Below the pieces are notes generated by a model. That model did no database searches and was not told the origin of the DNA. It saw only the letters and a list, made by a program, of their open reading frames with translations. The translations under genes were made by a program, and so were the position numbers. DNA of 64,000 nt from an uncultured Clostridia bacterium (lineage in GTDB: Bacteria; Bacillota; Clostridia; Oscillospirales; Ruminococcaceae): the NCBI GenBank assembly GCA_947625195.1, contig CANQNK010000002.1, positions 1 to 64,000 of the forward strand, read 5' to 3'. Each line of letters opens with the position of its first letter. Positions within the stretch are counted from its first letter, which is position 1. Positions 28,285 through 38,667 of this stretch are shown piece after piece.

Positions 28285-29640
28285 TTACTGCCTTAAATAA
28301 ACTCCGTTTTCTTCAATATAATCCTCCATGTCCTGCTTATAATCAAGATCAAGCGGATCGTTTGAAATCACCTTAAGAGCACGCGCGCCTATATCTTTTC
28401 TAAAATGCACATTGTCCCAGCTTATCTTTGATACGGCGGCGTAGCTTTTGTCAAGCGCCCCCTGTAGCGTAAGTGCGTTGCAGGTAACTCCTAAAACCCT
28501 TCCGCCGTTTGTTAAAAACCTTGAGCCTTCTGCCTTTGTTCCGGCATGGTAAACAAACGCGGCGTCTATCTGTCCGTTTTCGTCAAGCCCGTCTATCACG
28601 AGTCCCTTTGGATAGCTTTCGGGATATCCGCCGCTTGCCATTATAACGCAGGAGCAATACCCCTGTTTCCATCTTATATCTGCGCTTTTCAGGTCGTGGT
28701 TATATATTTTCACCATAATGTCCGCAAGGTCACCGTCAAGCATCGGCAGAACTACCTGAGCTTCGGGGTCTCCGAAGCGGCAGTTGTATTCGATAACTTT
28801 AGGACCTTTCGGGGTTATCATAAGGCCAAAGTATAAACAGCCCTCAAACGTTCTGCCCTCTGACTTCATTGCGTTTATTGTGGGCAGAAAAATCTTTTCC
28901 ATACATTCTTTTGCAACGTCGTCAGTGTAATACGGGTTCGGCGCAACAGTTCCCATACCTCCGGTGTTTAAGCCTTCATCATTGTCAAGCGCTCTTTTAT
29001 GATCCATAGAGGATATCATTGGTACAATAGTTTCTCCGTCGGTAAACGACAGCACGGAAACCTCAGGCCCTGTCAAAAATTCCTCAATTACTATCCTAAG
29101 TCCGGAATCACCGAATTTTTTCCCGTTTATCATAGAGTTTACAGCTTCGACAGCATCGTCCTCATTTTGTGCAATTATAACGCCCTTTCCAAGCGCAAGC
29201 CCGTCCGCCTTGATAACGGCAGGGTATGAGTTTTGCTTTTTTAAATAAGCTATAGCCTTGTCAGCATCTGTAAAAACCTCATAATATGCGGTAGGTATAC
29301 CATACTTTTTCATAAGGTCTTTTGAAAAGACCTTGCTGCCTTCAATAATCGCTGCCGCCTTGGTAGGTCCGAATGTCATAAAGCCCTCGGAGCGCAGCGC
29401 GTCTACCATTCCCATAACCAGAGGATCGTCAGGTGCAACGACTACCATATCGACAGAAAGCTTTTTTGCAAGCGAAACCACTCCGTTAATATCCGTTGCC
29501 GATACGCTGAAGCACTCGGCATATTTTGATATTCCGCCGTTTCCGGGAGTGCAGTAAAGCTTTTCAACAAGCCTGCTCTCCTTAAGCTTCATAATTATTG
29601 CGTGTTCTCTTCCGCCGCCGCCTACTACAAGAATTTTCAT
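28285..29640 (-). CDS. purD: phosphoribosylamine--glycine ligase
   Basis: MKILVVGGGGREHAI; IKADGLALGKGV; GFMTFGPTKAAA. Confidence 0.97.
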   Translation of the reverse strand: MKILVVGGGGREHAIIMKLKESRLVEKLYCTPGNGGISKYAECFSVSATDINGVVSLAKKLSVDMVVVAPDDPLVMGMVDALRSEGFMTFGPTKAAAIIEGSKVFSKDLMKKYGIPTAYYEVFTDADKAIAYLKKQNSYPAVIKADGLALGKGVIIAQNEDDAVEAVNSMINGKKFGDSGLRIVIEEFLTGPEVSVLSFTDGETIVPMISSMDHKRALDNDEGLNTGGMGTVAPNPYYTDDVAKECMEKIFLPTINAMKSEGRTFEGCLYFGLMITPKGPKVIEYNCRFGDPEAQVVLPMLDGDLADIMVKIYNHDLKSADIRWKQGYCSCVIMASGGYPESYPKGLVIDGLDENGQIDAAFVYHAGTKAEGSRFLTNGGRVLGVTCNALTLQGALDKSYAAVSKISWDNVHFRKDIGARALKVISNDPLDLDYKQDMEDYIEENGVYLRQ

Positions 29641-29671
29641 ATCTGATTACCTCCTTGTTTTAATGTACTGT

Positions 29672-30016
29672 TTATCCTGCGGGCCACTCAAGCTCCCTGC
29701 CGGCCAGTATGTGAAAATGAATGTGAAAAACAGTCTGACCTGCCAACTCTCCGCAGTTGTTTACTACTCTGAAGCCATCTTTTCCAAAGCCCTCGTCCTT
29801 TGCGATTTTTGCAATCACCTCGTAAATATGCGCAATATACGATGAATTATGAGAATCTATCTCAAGTGCTGATGATATATGTTTTTTCGGCACAGCAAGG
29901 TAATGCACGGGAGCTGCCGGTGCGATATCCTTGAATACATAGACTAAATCGTCCTCATAAACCTTGTTTGAAGGGACCTCTCCCTTGATGATTTTGCAAA
30001 ACAAACAGTCTTCCAT
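29672..30016 (-). CDS. HIT family nucleotide hydrolase (HinT-like)
   Basis: CLFCKIIKGEVPSNKVYEDD...GQTVFHIHFHILAGR. Confidence 0.95.
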   Translation of the reverse strand: MEDCLFCKIIKGEVPSNKVYEDDLVYVFKDIAPAAPVHYLAVPKKHISSALEIDSHNSSYIAHIYEVIAKIAKDEGFGKDGFRVVNNCGELAGQTVFHIHFHILAGRELEWPAG

Positions 30017-30031
30017 ATAAAACACCCTTTC

Positions 30032-32680
30032 TTATTTAATAAACTCTGAAACTATTTCGTTTACTTTTGTAAGTGCCTCGTCGATTTTGTAGATATCTCC
30101 GACTCCGCCCATTGCGCTGTCCGGCTTACCGCCGCCCTTGCCGCCTGTAAGAGCCGAAACCTTCTTTAGAATATTTCCTGCGTGTGCGCCCTTTTCAATA
30201 GCAGCCTTAGAACAGGAGCAGTGAACTATACCCTTATCCTCGCTTGCTCTGCCGAAGATAACTGCTGTGACCGGCACATCCATAGACTTTATCTGATCGC
30301 CTATCTTCCTTAATATATCGCCGCCGGCATTTGCCATGAAGCTTGCAATTACATTTACTCCGTTTACATCGTTTCCGTTGCTGACGAGGTTTTTGATCTC
30401 TCCTAAAGCAAGCTTGTCGTTTAAAGTCTGAACCTCTTTTTCAAGGCTCTTTACATTTGTAAGAATGCTTTCGCACTTAGTTATAAACGATGAGATATCG
30501 TTGACCTTAAGCATATGGCTTGCTTTGACGATCGTTTCGTTAAACGAGTTAAACAACTTTAAAAGTCCGCGTCCCGTAACGGCTTCTATACGCCTTACCC
30601 CCGCCGCGACCGAGGATTCAGATACTATTTTGAAAAGTCCTGCCTGAGATGTGTTGCTAAGATGCGTTCCTCCGCAGAACTCAACGGAATAATCGCCCAT
30701 TGAAACTACTCTTACAACCTCGCCGTACTTTTCACCGAAAAGCGCCATCGCACCGAGCTTTTTAGCCTCGTTTATCGGCATCTCTTCTGTCTTTATATCA
30801 ATCGAATCAAGCAGCTTCTGGTTGACGATAGCTTCTATCTTTGAAATTTCCTCGGGTGTCACCGCGTCAAAATGTGAAAAGTCAAATCGCAGTCTATCCG
30901 CACTTACAAGCTGTCCCGCCTGATGAACGTGGTCTCCCAAAACCTCTCTTAACGCCGCTTGCAAAAGATGCGCACAGGAGTGATTTCTGGTAACGGACAT
31001 TCTGTTTGCCTTGTCAACCTCAAGGCGGGCCGCCTGTCCGACAACTATTTCGCCCTCCGACACCCTTGCGGTGTGCGCTATTTTTCCTGCAACAACCTTC
31101 TGAGTGTCGGTTACCGTGAGCTTTCCCGTTTCAGTCGTGATAGTTCCGATATCCCCGACCTGTCCGCCGCTTTCAGCGTAAAATGGCGTCTTTTCCGTGA
31201 CTATATAAACTTCATCACCGGCTGCCGCTTTATCGATAAGCTCGTCGTCGGTTGCAATATAATCTATCGTTGATACACAGGAGAGATTTTCGTATCCGAC
31301 AAATTCCGTGTGATAGGTTCTGTCTATTTTATGGAAAACCGTTTCGTCAGCCCCCATATATTTTGAGCCGCCGCGGGCCTCTCTTGCTCGCTCCTTTTGC
31401 TCCTGCATACATATGTTGAATCCTTTCTCATCGCATGAAAGCCCTTGCTCCTCCAGAAGCTCGCGCGTCAGGTCGATAGGAAAACCGTAGGTGTCTGAAA
31501 GCAAAAAGCAGGATTTTCCGTCGAGCACTTTTTTGCCGTTTGACTTGAGCTCGTCTATAAAGCCGCCGAGGATATTCATTCCCCTGTCGATAGTCTCGTT
31601 AAAGCTCTTTTCTTCGTTGGTAAGAAGCTTTTCTATGTAGTCAAACTTCTCAGCAAGCTCAGGATATTCGCCCTTTGAGTTTTCGACCACAGTTTTTACA
31701 AGCTCGCTTAAGAAAAGTCCGTTGATCCCTAAAAGCTTTGCGTGGCGAACGGCTCTTCTTATAAGGCGGCGCATTACGTAGCCTCTTCCCTCATTTGACG
31801 GAAAAACTCCGTCGGACGCCATAAAGGTAACAGAGCGTATATGGTCGGTGATAACGCGAATAGAAATGTCCTTTTTACGGTCGGCTCCGTACTCGCACTT
31901 TGCAATTTCACACACCTTATCCCTAATAGCCTTTACGGTATCAACATCGAATATAGAGTCAACATCCTGCATCATAACTGCCAGACGCTCCATACCCATT
32001 CCCGTATCTATATTCTTTTGTTTTAAAGGAGTATATGTTCCGTCCTCGTGTCGCTCAAACTGCGTGAACACCAGATTCCAAAACTCCATATATCTGTCGC
32101 AGTCACAGCCCACCGTACATCCGGGTTTGCCGCAGCCGTATTTCTCTCCTCTGTCGAAATAAATCTCAGAACACGGTCCGCATGGTCCGTCAACTCCCGC
32201 TTCCCAGAAGTTATCCTCTTTTCCCATTCTGAAGATTTTTTCATCTGAAAGTCCTATCTTCTCGTGCCATATGGTATACGCTTCGTCATCCTCCTCATAT
32301 ACGGAGACATACAGTCTGTCCTCAGGCAGTTCAAGCACCTTTGTACAGAACTCCCATGCCCACGAAATGGCGTCTTCTTTAAAGTAATCACCAAAGGAGA
32401 AGTTTCCGAGCATCTCAAAAAAAGTTCCGTGCCTTGCGGTAATTCCAACATTTTCTATATCGCCTGTGCGAATGCACTTCTGGCAGGTGGTCATTCGCCT
32501 TCTGGGCGGTTCCTCCTGTCCGGTAAAGTACGGCTTCAAAGGAGCCATTCCCGCGTTTATCAGAAGCAGGCTGTTGTCGTTTTGCGGAACGAGCGGAAAG
32601 CTCTTGTGTCTCAGATGCCCTTTGCTTTCAAAAAAATTTAAAAACATATCTCTGAGTTCGTTAAGTGATGTGTTTTTCAT
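30032..32680 (-). CDS. alaS: alanine--tRNA ligase
   Basis: ELRDMFLNFFESKGH, SFPLVPQNDNSLLLINAGMAPLKPYF, VEFCGGTHLSNTSQ. Confidence 0.98.
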   Translation of the reverse strand: MKNTSLNELRDMFLNFFESKGHLRHKSFPLVPQNDNSLLLINAGMAPLKPYFTGQEEPPRRRMTTCQKCIRTGDIENVGITARHGTFFEMLGNFSFGDYFKEDAISWAWEFCTKVLELPEDRLYVSVYEEDDEAYTIWHEKIGLSDEKIFRMGKEDNFWEAGVDGPCGPCSEIYFDRGEKYGCGKPGCTVGCDCDRYMEFWNLVFTQFERHEDGTYTPLKQKNIDTGMGMERLAVMMQDVDSIFDVDTVKAIRDKVCEIAKCEYGADRKKDISIRVITDHIRSVTFMASDGVFPSNEGRGYVMRRLIRRAVRHAKLLGINGLFLSELVKTVVENSKGEYPELAEKFDYIEKLLTNEEKSFNETIDRGMNILGGFIDELKSNGKKVLDGKSCFLLSDTYGFPIDLTRELLEEQGLSCDEKGFNICMQEQKERAREARGGSKYMGADETVFHKIDRTYHTEFVGYENLSCVSTIDYIATDDELIDKAAAGDEVYIVTEKTPFYAESGGQVGDIGTITTETGKLTVTDTQKVVAGKIAHTARVSEGEIVVGQAARLEVDKANRMSVTRNHSCAHLLQAALREVLGDHVHQAGQLVSADRLRFDFSHFDAVTPEEISKIEAIVNQKLLDSIDIKTEEMPINEAKKLGAMALFGEKYGEVVRVVSMGDYSVEFCGGTHLSNTSQAGLFKIVSESSVAAGVRRIEAVTGRGLLKLFNSFNETIVKASHMLKVNDISSFITKCESILTNVKSLEKEVQTLNDKLALGEIKNLVSNGNDVNGVNVIASFMANAGGDILRKIGDQIKSMDVPVTAVIFGRASEDKGIVHCSCSKAAIEKGAHAGNILKKVSALTGGKGGGKPDSAMGGVGDIYKIDEALTKVNEIVSEFIK

Positions 32681-32694
32681 ATAAAATTCTCCTT

Positions 32695-32935
32695 AAAAAA
32701 TAAAAGCCCGCCCATCATATTGGGACGAACTTAAAAATTCCGTGGTACCACCCAAATTGCAGCACTAAAAAAATGCTGCCGCTCTTAATCTTTAACGCAG
32801 ATTTACGCTGCGGTTTTCCGCAGTGCTCAGGGTTAGCCGCCAAGAAGCGCCTGAAAGCTTTCACCGTCCGCTTTCTCTCTGAAAAACGCCGCGCCTGGGT
32901 AAGTCCCTTCATAGCAGATTTTACTAAAAACAGTA
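32695..32935 (-). promoter_or_regulatory. T-box leader of alaS
   Basis: Minus strand GGGTGGTACCACGG T-box sequence; terminator GTTCGTCCCA/TGGGCGGGC-TTTTATTTTTT; promoter TTGATT-N17-TATACT just upstream. Confidence 0.92.
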
Positions 32936-32956
32936 TATCAAATACGCAGAAAAAAA

Positions 32957-33370
32957 TCAAGTGCTTTTTAATATATTTTTGCCCTCACAAAACACCTTTT
33001 CTGAAATAAGAGAGTTTATCTGCATAGTAAAAAATGATAACAATACCCAGGCAAGTGAAAACTTAAGGCATATCTGACCGTAAAGGTCAAGCCCGACCTC
33101 GCTGTAATCCCATATATTAAGGCCCAGCCGTATGTTTAAAAAGTATCCCATCAGAGCTTCCATTGCTGTGATAAATATCCCGCAGACAACGGCGCACAAA
33201 AGCGAAGAGAATAATCCCCTGCGAAAGCTGTTCATTATGCTTATAAACAGCATACATATCCCGCCAAGGACTCCCATTGAAATATGTGTATATCCTCTGA
33301 ACAAAAGCTCGATTATTCCGTACCCCAAAGCACCCGCGCAAAAAATAGTAAACGATTTAAGATATTCCAT
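32957..33370 (-). CDS. small multi-TM protein, putative ABC-transporter type IV (PF06541-like)
   Basis: Hydrophobic segments; GGICMLFISIMN and NIWDYSEVGLDLYGQICLKFSLAW pattern. Confidence 0.6.
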   Translation of the reverse strand: MEYLKSFTIFCAGALGYGIIELLFRGYTHISMGVLGGICMLFISIMNSFRRGLFSSLLCAVVCGIFITAMEALMGYFLNIRLGLNIWDYSEVGLDLYGQICLKFSLAWVLLSFFTMQINSLISEKVFCEGKNILKST

Positions 33371-33449
33371 TTATTTCCCCCGACATTTTTGTCTGGCGTA
33401 TTTTTAAAACTTTATGCTTTTATATTGCGCTGAGGAGGAAAAATAATTC

Positions 33450-33478
33450 TTGACAAACAAAAAAAAATATGGTAACAT
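33450..33478 (+). promoter_or_regulatory. tRNA-Leu promoter
   Basis: TTGACA-N17-TAACAT. Confidence 0.65.
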
Positions 33479-33494
33479 ATTTAAGCTATCATAC

Positions 33495-33581
33495 GCCGGT
33501 ATGATGGAATTGGCAGACGTGCTGGACTCAAAATCCAGTGGTAGCGATACCGTACCGGTTCGACCCCGGTTACCGGCACCA
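33495..33581 (+). tRNA. tRNA-Leu (anticodon CAA)
   Basis: Acceptor GCCGGTA/TACCGGC, anticodon arm CTGGA-ctCAAaa-TCCAG, variable arm, GGTTCGACCCC T arm, encoded CCA. Confidence 0.97.
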
Positions 33582-33583
33582 AT

Positions 33584-33620
33584 TCGCAGTAAGCTATGTT
33601 TTGCTTGCTGCGATTTTTTT
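33584..33620 (+). terminator. terminator after tRNA-Leu
   Basis: TCGCAGtAAGC...GCTTgCTGCGA-TTTTTTT. Confidence 0.8.
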
Positions 33621-33838
33621 ATTTCATATAAAGATAAAAAACGATAGCTTGCAACTATCTCCCTGACTGAGCGGTTATGCAAGTGTAATACTCATATGTC
33701 GTATTTATTATCTTTTACGCATATTTGACTTTTTTTACTTATTGACTACACTTTTTTGCATTTTTCATCATATGCTTATTTTATCAGCTATAATAAAAAG
33801 CAAACAGACATTATTGTTCAGATAAGGAGGTGTTATTT

Positions 33839-34126
33839 ATGAAACCAGGCGCTTGGAATTTCAGCAATTCAAGTTCTACCGGACTTCCGCAAAAGGTTGC
33901 CACCGGTTTTACTGATGTGACACAAGATCTTGAGGGTGCAAATTATGAGTTTTTGCTTTACTGTGGAAATCAGGTCGTAAATGGCATAAATCATATGATT
34001 ATCTGCAATAAAACTCTTGTTACAAAGGAAGGCCACGGAACACTTGCTGTTATGATTCTTCACGAGGATCCGATAGATGAAATTAAAAGCAAGTTTTCTA
34101 TTCTTTCCATTACAGATATCGGCTAA
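33839..34126 (+). CDS. small uncharacterised protein, possibly cystatin-like
   Basis: RBS TAAGGAGG 8 nt before ATG; 95 aa; GANYEFLLYCGNQVVNGINHMIICNKTLV resembles small cystatin-fold proteins; no signal peptide. Confidence 0.7.
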   Translation: MKPGAWNFSNSSSTGLPQKVATGFTDVTQDLEGANYEFLLYCGNQVVNGINHMIICNKTLVTKEGHGTLAVMILHEDPIDEIKSKFSILSITDIG

Positions 34127-34256
34127 CATTTTTATTAGTGGATGTTGACTTTACTAAGTCTGGCAATCGTAAAATCAAGTTTAGTATGACGTGAGCAGAC
34201 TTATCGGTTGTCTGTCTGTTGAAACGGGTTTTGATAGAACTGCAAAATACGTATCG

Positions 34257-34292
34257 AATAAAAGCGGATAGAATTTTCTACCCGCTTTTATT
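34257..34292. terminator. terminator
   Basis: AATAAAAGCGG...CCGCTTTTATT. Confidence 0.75.
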
Positions 34293-34340
34293 CTTACCAA
34301 ATTTTGTTTCTCGGTTAATATTTATAAAATAAATCAAAAT

Positions 34341-34781
34341 TCAGGTGTCAATCCTGATCATTTCATTTATTGATTTGTTTCTGTATACTAAATCTTTCCT
34401 TACTGTAAAACCAAGCTTTTCCCAAAAGGCATTTCCTTCGGCGTTTTTAGAAAATACTACTAAAGCTGCTTTGTTGATACCAAGATTTTTCAACGCCTGC
34501 AAAGTTGTTTCCACCAAAACTGTACCGACTCCTTTCTTTCGATAATCGGAGGCTACAGCTGTGTGATAGATATATCCTCTCCGGCCGTCATTTCCGCAAA
34601 TAATTGATCCAATAATTTTGCCGTTTTGTTCTGCAACAAAGCAGGTATCCGGATTGCGTTTTAAGAACTGTTCAATGCCTTCCCTTGAATCGTCAAGGTC
34701 ATTTAATCCCATTCCTGTACAGGACATCCATAATTGATATACTCGCTCATAATCATTATTGTCCATTGATCTTATCAGCAT
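34341..34781 (-). CDS. GNAT family N-acetyltransferase
   Basis: YHTAVASDYRKKGVGTVLVETTLQALK acetyl-CoA motif. Confidence 0.88.
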   Translation of the reverse strand: MLIRSMDNNDYERVYQLWMSCTGMGLNDLDDSREGIEQFLKRNPDTCFVAEQNGKIIGSIICGNDGRRGYIYHTAVASDYRKKGVGTVLVETTLQALKNLGINKAALVVFSKNAEGNAFWEKLGFTVRKDLVYRNKSINEMIRIDT

Positions 34782-34812
34782 ATTGTTTTCCTTTACTGAC
34801 TATATAAAAAGA

Positions 34813-37425
34813 TTACTGCTTAGAGCCGCCCAGATATTTTCTCAGAACATCGAACAGTTTTTCCATATCAAGCGGCTTTGCAATATGGTCGTTCATTCCG
34901 CATTTAATAGCCTGTTCTTTGTCTTCGTTAAACGCATTCGCAGTCATTGCTATGATCGGTATAGATGAGTGTGCAGGATTTTTAAGATTTCTTATTGCTA
35001 TGGTGGCGTCGTATCCGTTCATTACCGGCATCTGAATATCCATAAGAATCAGATCGTAATAGCCGTCACCTGAGGCCATGACCTTTTCAACAGCAACGGT
35101 ACCGTCTTCCGCGGTTTCTACCAGAAGACCGCTTTCCGCGAGAATAGTTTCTGCTATTTCACGGTTGAGCTCATTGTCTTCCACAAGCAGTATGCGCTTT
35201 CCTGCAATATCGTCGGCGGATTCCGGTATTATTGATTCTTCTTTCACCGGTTCCGGTGTGCCCGTTGCGCTGAGCAAAGTATCTCGAAGCGTAGACAGGA
35301 AAATCGGTTTGCTGCAAAATGCCGTTACGCCTGCCTCTCTGGCTTCATCCTCAATGCCCTCCCAGTCGTAAGCGGTGAGAATAATAATAGGCGTGCTTTC
35401 GCCAATAGCCTTGCGAAGACGTCTTACGACCTCTATGCCGTTTAGATCGGGGAGCTGCCAGTCGATTATATACGCGTTAAACTCGTCTGCAAGCTCATAT
35501 GCCTGTTTTGCATGAAGCACCGCCTCCTTGCCTGAAAGCGTCCAATCCGCTCTCATTCCAAGCTGAACAAGCATTTTGGTCACGCTGTCGCATATATTGT
35601 AGTCGTCATCTACAACAAGCGCTCTTAGTCCCTCAAGTTCTTTTATTACCTCTACCTGCTTCTTCTCAGACTGAAGCCTGAGCTCGAACGAGATAATAAA
35701 CTCAGTGCCCTTGCCCTGTTCACTTTTGACCTCAATAGTGCCGCCCATCATATCTATTATGTTCTTTGCGATTGCCATGCCAAGGCCTGTTCCTTGAATT
35801 CCGCTGACTGTAGAGGTCAGCTCTCTTTCAAACGGATCGAAGACCCTATCCAAAAACTCGGGAGCCATTCCTATTCCCGTATCCTTAACAGAGATCTCGT
35901 AAGACGCATATCCTTCCGGCGCACCGTGCTTTTGCTTTATAGTCAAAGACACAGAGCCGCCCGCGGGTGTGAATTTTATAGCGTTGCTCAGAAGGTTTAA
36001 AAGCACCTGATTAAGATGCAGCCGATCGCAGTAAACGTCCTCGTCTACTACGTCGATGGTGTCAATGAAAAAGTTGAGCTGCTTAGACTTCATCTGGCTT
36101 TGCAGAATATTTCTCAAGTCGTGCAGAACGTCAGGCAGGCTGCACTCGGTTTCTTCTATGTAAACACGTCCGCTTTCAATTCGGCTCATATCGAGAATAT
36201 CGTTTATAAGGCTTAAAAGGTGATTACTTGAAGAAATCGTTTTTGACAGATAATCCTTTACACGTTCCTTATCGTCAAGATTTGCCGCGGCAAGGGTGGT
36301 ATAGCCGATAATAGCGTTCATAGGAGTGCGTATGTCGTGAGACATATTTGACAAAAACATCGTTTTTGCACGCTCGGCGTTTTCCGCTTTGATAAGACGT
36401 TCCTCCAAAACCGCTTTTTCAAGGGTGGCATTTGTGTTCCTGATAGTCCAGATAAAGTATATAATAAGTATTATCGTTTCAACTATTCCCAGCAAATAAC
36501 ATACCGATCGTATTTTGTAAAGGTTGGCAAATGCTTCTTCCTCCGGTACGGCAACCGCTACTGTCCACTGGTTGTAATCGGGCGCTTCACCAAGTTCCCA
36601 TTCTTCAACATTTACAGGAGCATAGTAAAAATACATGTATTTGTCAAGTGCGGTTGATTTTGAAACAATATATCCCGATTTTCCTGCAAGTATTTCTTCT
36701 CTTGCATCTTTGGCGTCTTTGCTGCCCTTTGTTTCTTTTTCGCTGAAATCACTTATGTTTCCGAGCTTGTTATGCAGGGTATTCATAAGGAAGTCGCCGT
36801 TTGCTCTGTCTATTAAGTACACAGTTGCGGTTCCGTTATAAATATTATCAATATTAAGAGATTTGGGCAGGTTTTCAAGAAGGGTAGAGGCATATACCAT
36901 AGCGACCGTTTCGCCGTTTTTTACAACAGGGACAAAATGCCTGATAAGCATTTTGTCGTCATCGGTTATGCTTGTCATTCTGTCGGTTACATGCTCACCC
37001 TTAGCTGCCTCACCTTCAAAGGAGATCTTGCCGTATGCGTCAAATTCCTCTCCCTCATTTCCTATAACGATATCTCCCGGGAGCAAAAGGTTTATGTTCC
37101 TTGCTGTTGTAAGGGCCGAAAACTGCGTCATTATACCGCGCATGGTCTTTGTGTCAAAGTTGTCCTCCATAGAAATGATCTCAGCAACGGCGTTTAAAGT
37201 GTTGCTGTCTCTGGAAAGCTTGTTATTTATATCGTCCATGACTGTATTTACCGCTTCCTGCAATCGCTCAAGACATCTCTGCTCGGTGAGAACGCTTATG
37301 CGTATGTATGAGACAACAATTACAAGCAGAGTAAACACAGTGACCAGTACCGCAGCGACTATGTTTTTTTCTCTTAGCTTGCTTCTGTTTATTTTTTTAT
37401 CGGTAGCAGATTTTTTTGTTTTCAT
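34813..37425 (-). CDS. hybrid sensor histidine kinase with two receiver domains
   Basis: SNMSHDIRTPMNAIIGYT H-box; HATPase_c; two receivers (LRALVVDDD..., ILLVEDNELNRE...MDIQMPVMNG); N-terminal TM plus extracellular sensor region. Confidence 0.93.
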   Translation of the reverse strand: MKTKKSATDKKINRSKLREKNIVAAVLVTVFTLLVIVVSYIRISVLTEQRCLERLQEAVNTVMDDINNKLSRDSNTLNAVAEIISMEDNFDTKTMRGIMTQFSALTTARNINLLLPGDIVIGNEGEEFDAYGKISFEGEAAKGEHVTDRMTSITDDDKMLIRHFVPVVKNGETVAMVYASTLLENLPKSLNIDNIYNGTATVYLIDRANGDFLMNTLHNKLGNISDFSEKETKGSKDAKDAREEILAGKSGYIVSKSTALDKYMYFYYAPVNVEEWELGEAPDYNQWTVAVAVPEEEAFANLYKIRSVCYLLGIVETIILIIYFIWTIRNTNATLEKAVLEERLIKAENAERAKTMFLSNMSHDIRTPMNAIIGYTTLAAANLDDKERVKDYLSKTISSSNHLLSLINDILDMSRIESGRVYIEETECSLPDVLHDLRNILQSQMKSKQLNFFIDTIDVVDEDVYCDRLHLNQVLLNLLSNAIKFTPAGGSVSLTIKQKHGAPEGYASYEISVKDTGIGMAPEFLDRVFDPFERELTSTVSGIQGTGLGMAIAKNIIDMMGGTIEVKSEQGKGTEFIISFELRLQSEKKQVEVIKELEGLRALVVDDDYNICDSVTKMLVQLGMRADWTLSGKEAVLHAKQAYELADEFNAYIIDWQLPDLNGIEVVRRLRKAIGESTPIIILTAYDWEGIEDEAREAGVTAFCSKPIFLSTLRDTLLSATGTPEPVKEESIIPESADDIAGKRILLVEDNELNREIAETILAESGLLVETAEDGTVAVEKVMASGDGYYDLILMDIQMPVMNGYDATIAIRNLKNPAHSSIPIIAMTANAFNEDKEQAIKCGMNDHIAKPLDMEKLFDVLRKYLGGSKQ

Positions 37426-37635
37426 AAAAACACCCTATTTAATAATATATTTACAATTAGATATTAATTATCCATTATAAATATTTTATATCTTTTTATG
37501 CTGCAATGTCAAGGCCAAATCGAAAAATTGTATTTTTTGTAGTTTGAGGGTAAAATCCTCAGCGGTTGATTTTAAGATATATTTGTGTTATCATTTAGTT
37601 GAATAAGCTTAAAAAGAAAGTAAGGGAGAAGATAT

Positions 37636-38607
37636 ATGAAAATCGGAATACTGGGCGCAGGAAATATTGCAGGGAATATGGCATATACGGTAAACAATTT
37701 AGATGAGGTTGAGCTTTACGCAATAGGCTCCCGCAGCGAAAAGAAGGCTCAGGCTTTTGCTGAAAAATTTGGTGCTTTAAAGTCATACGGCAGCTATGAA
37801 GAGCTTGTAAAGGACGACAGCATTGACCTTGTATACATCGCGACTCCTCATTCGAGGCATTACGAGGACTGTATGCTCTGCCTTGAAAACGGAAGAAACG
37901 TACTTTGCGAAAAGGCGTTTACTGCAAACGCCGATCAGGCGAAGCGTGTTATATCATATGCAGAGAAAAAGGGCCTGTTTATTTCAGAGGCGATATGGAC
38001 GAGATTTTTGCCTATGAGGTTTGTACTTGATGATATAATAAACAGCGGCGTTATCGGAAGGATATCTTCGCTTACGGCCGATCTTGGATATTCTCTTGAA
38101 AATGTCGAGCGGCTGATTAAACCGGAGCTTGCGGGAGGTGCGCTGCTCGATCTTGGAGTGTATCCGATAAACTTTGCCCTTATGGTGTTTGGCAGCGACA
38201 TATGTGATATCAAATCAAGCTGCGTTAAGAACATGTACGGCGTTGACGAGCACAACAGCGTAATTATAAACTTTTCTGGAGGGAAAACTGCGGTTCTTCA
38301 CAGCAGCATTGCTTCAAACCTCGACAAAAGGGGCGTTATATACGGCGACAGGGGAAGGATCGAGTTTGAAAATATAAATAACTGTGAGGGAATTAAGGTT
38401 ATCCTTAACGATTCTACGGTACAGAGCTATGAAACTCCTAAGCAGATAACAGGATTTGAATATGAGGTTATGTCTTCTGTAAAGGCTATTTCACAGGGCA
38501 GAACAGAGTGTAAGGAAATGCCGCATACTGAAACTGTACGGGTTATGGAAATTATGGATTCTTTGCGGAAAGAATGGGGAGTTATTTATCCTTTTGAAAA
38601 AGTATAA
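37636..38607 (+). CDS. Gfo/Idh/MocA family oxidoreductase
   Basis: MKIGILGAGNIAGNMAYTV; VYIATPHSRHYEDCMLCLENGRNVLCEKAFT. Confidence 0.92.
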   Translation: MKIGILGAGNIAGNMAYTVNNLDEVELYAIGSRSEKKAQAFAEKFGALKSYGSYEELVKDDSIDLVYIATPHSRHYEDCMLCLENGRNVLCEKAFTANADQAKRVISYAEKKGLFISEAIWTRFLPMRFVLDDIINSGVIGRISSLTADLGYSLENVERLIKPELAGGALLDLGVYPINFALMVFGSDICDIKSSCVKNMYGVDEHNSVIINFSGGKTAVLHSSIASNLDKRGVIYGDRGRIEFENINNCEGIKVILNDSTVQSYETPKQITGFEYEVMSSVKAISQGRTECKEMPHTETVRVMEIMDSLRKEWGVIYPFEKV

Positions 38608-38667
38608 CCGGGTAATTTAACGCAGAGGTGCATATATATCAATTAGTCGAAATTCAAAGGTGTTGTT

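Noticed and set aside
33450-33647. 65-aa + strand ORF (MTNKKKYGNIF...)
   Set aside because: It spans the tRNA-Leu gene and its terminator.
33495-34300. Genomic island inserted at tRNA-Leu
   Set aside because: No integrase, no repeated tRNA 3' end seen downstream; only one small gene.
36863-37480. 205-aa + strand ORF
   Set aside because: Antisense to the well-supported histidine kinase gene; low-complexity Ser/Val composition typical of shadow ORFs.
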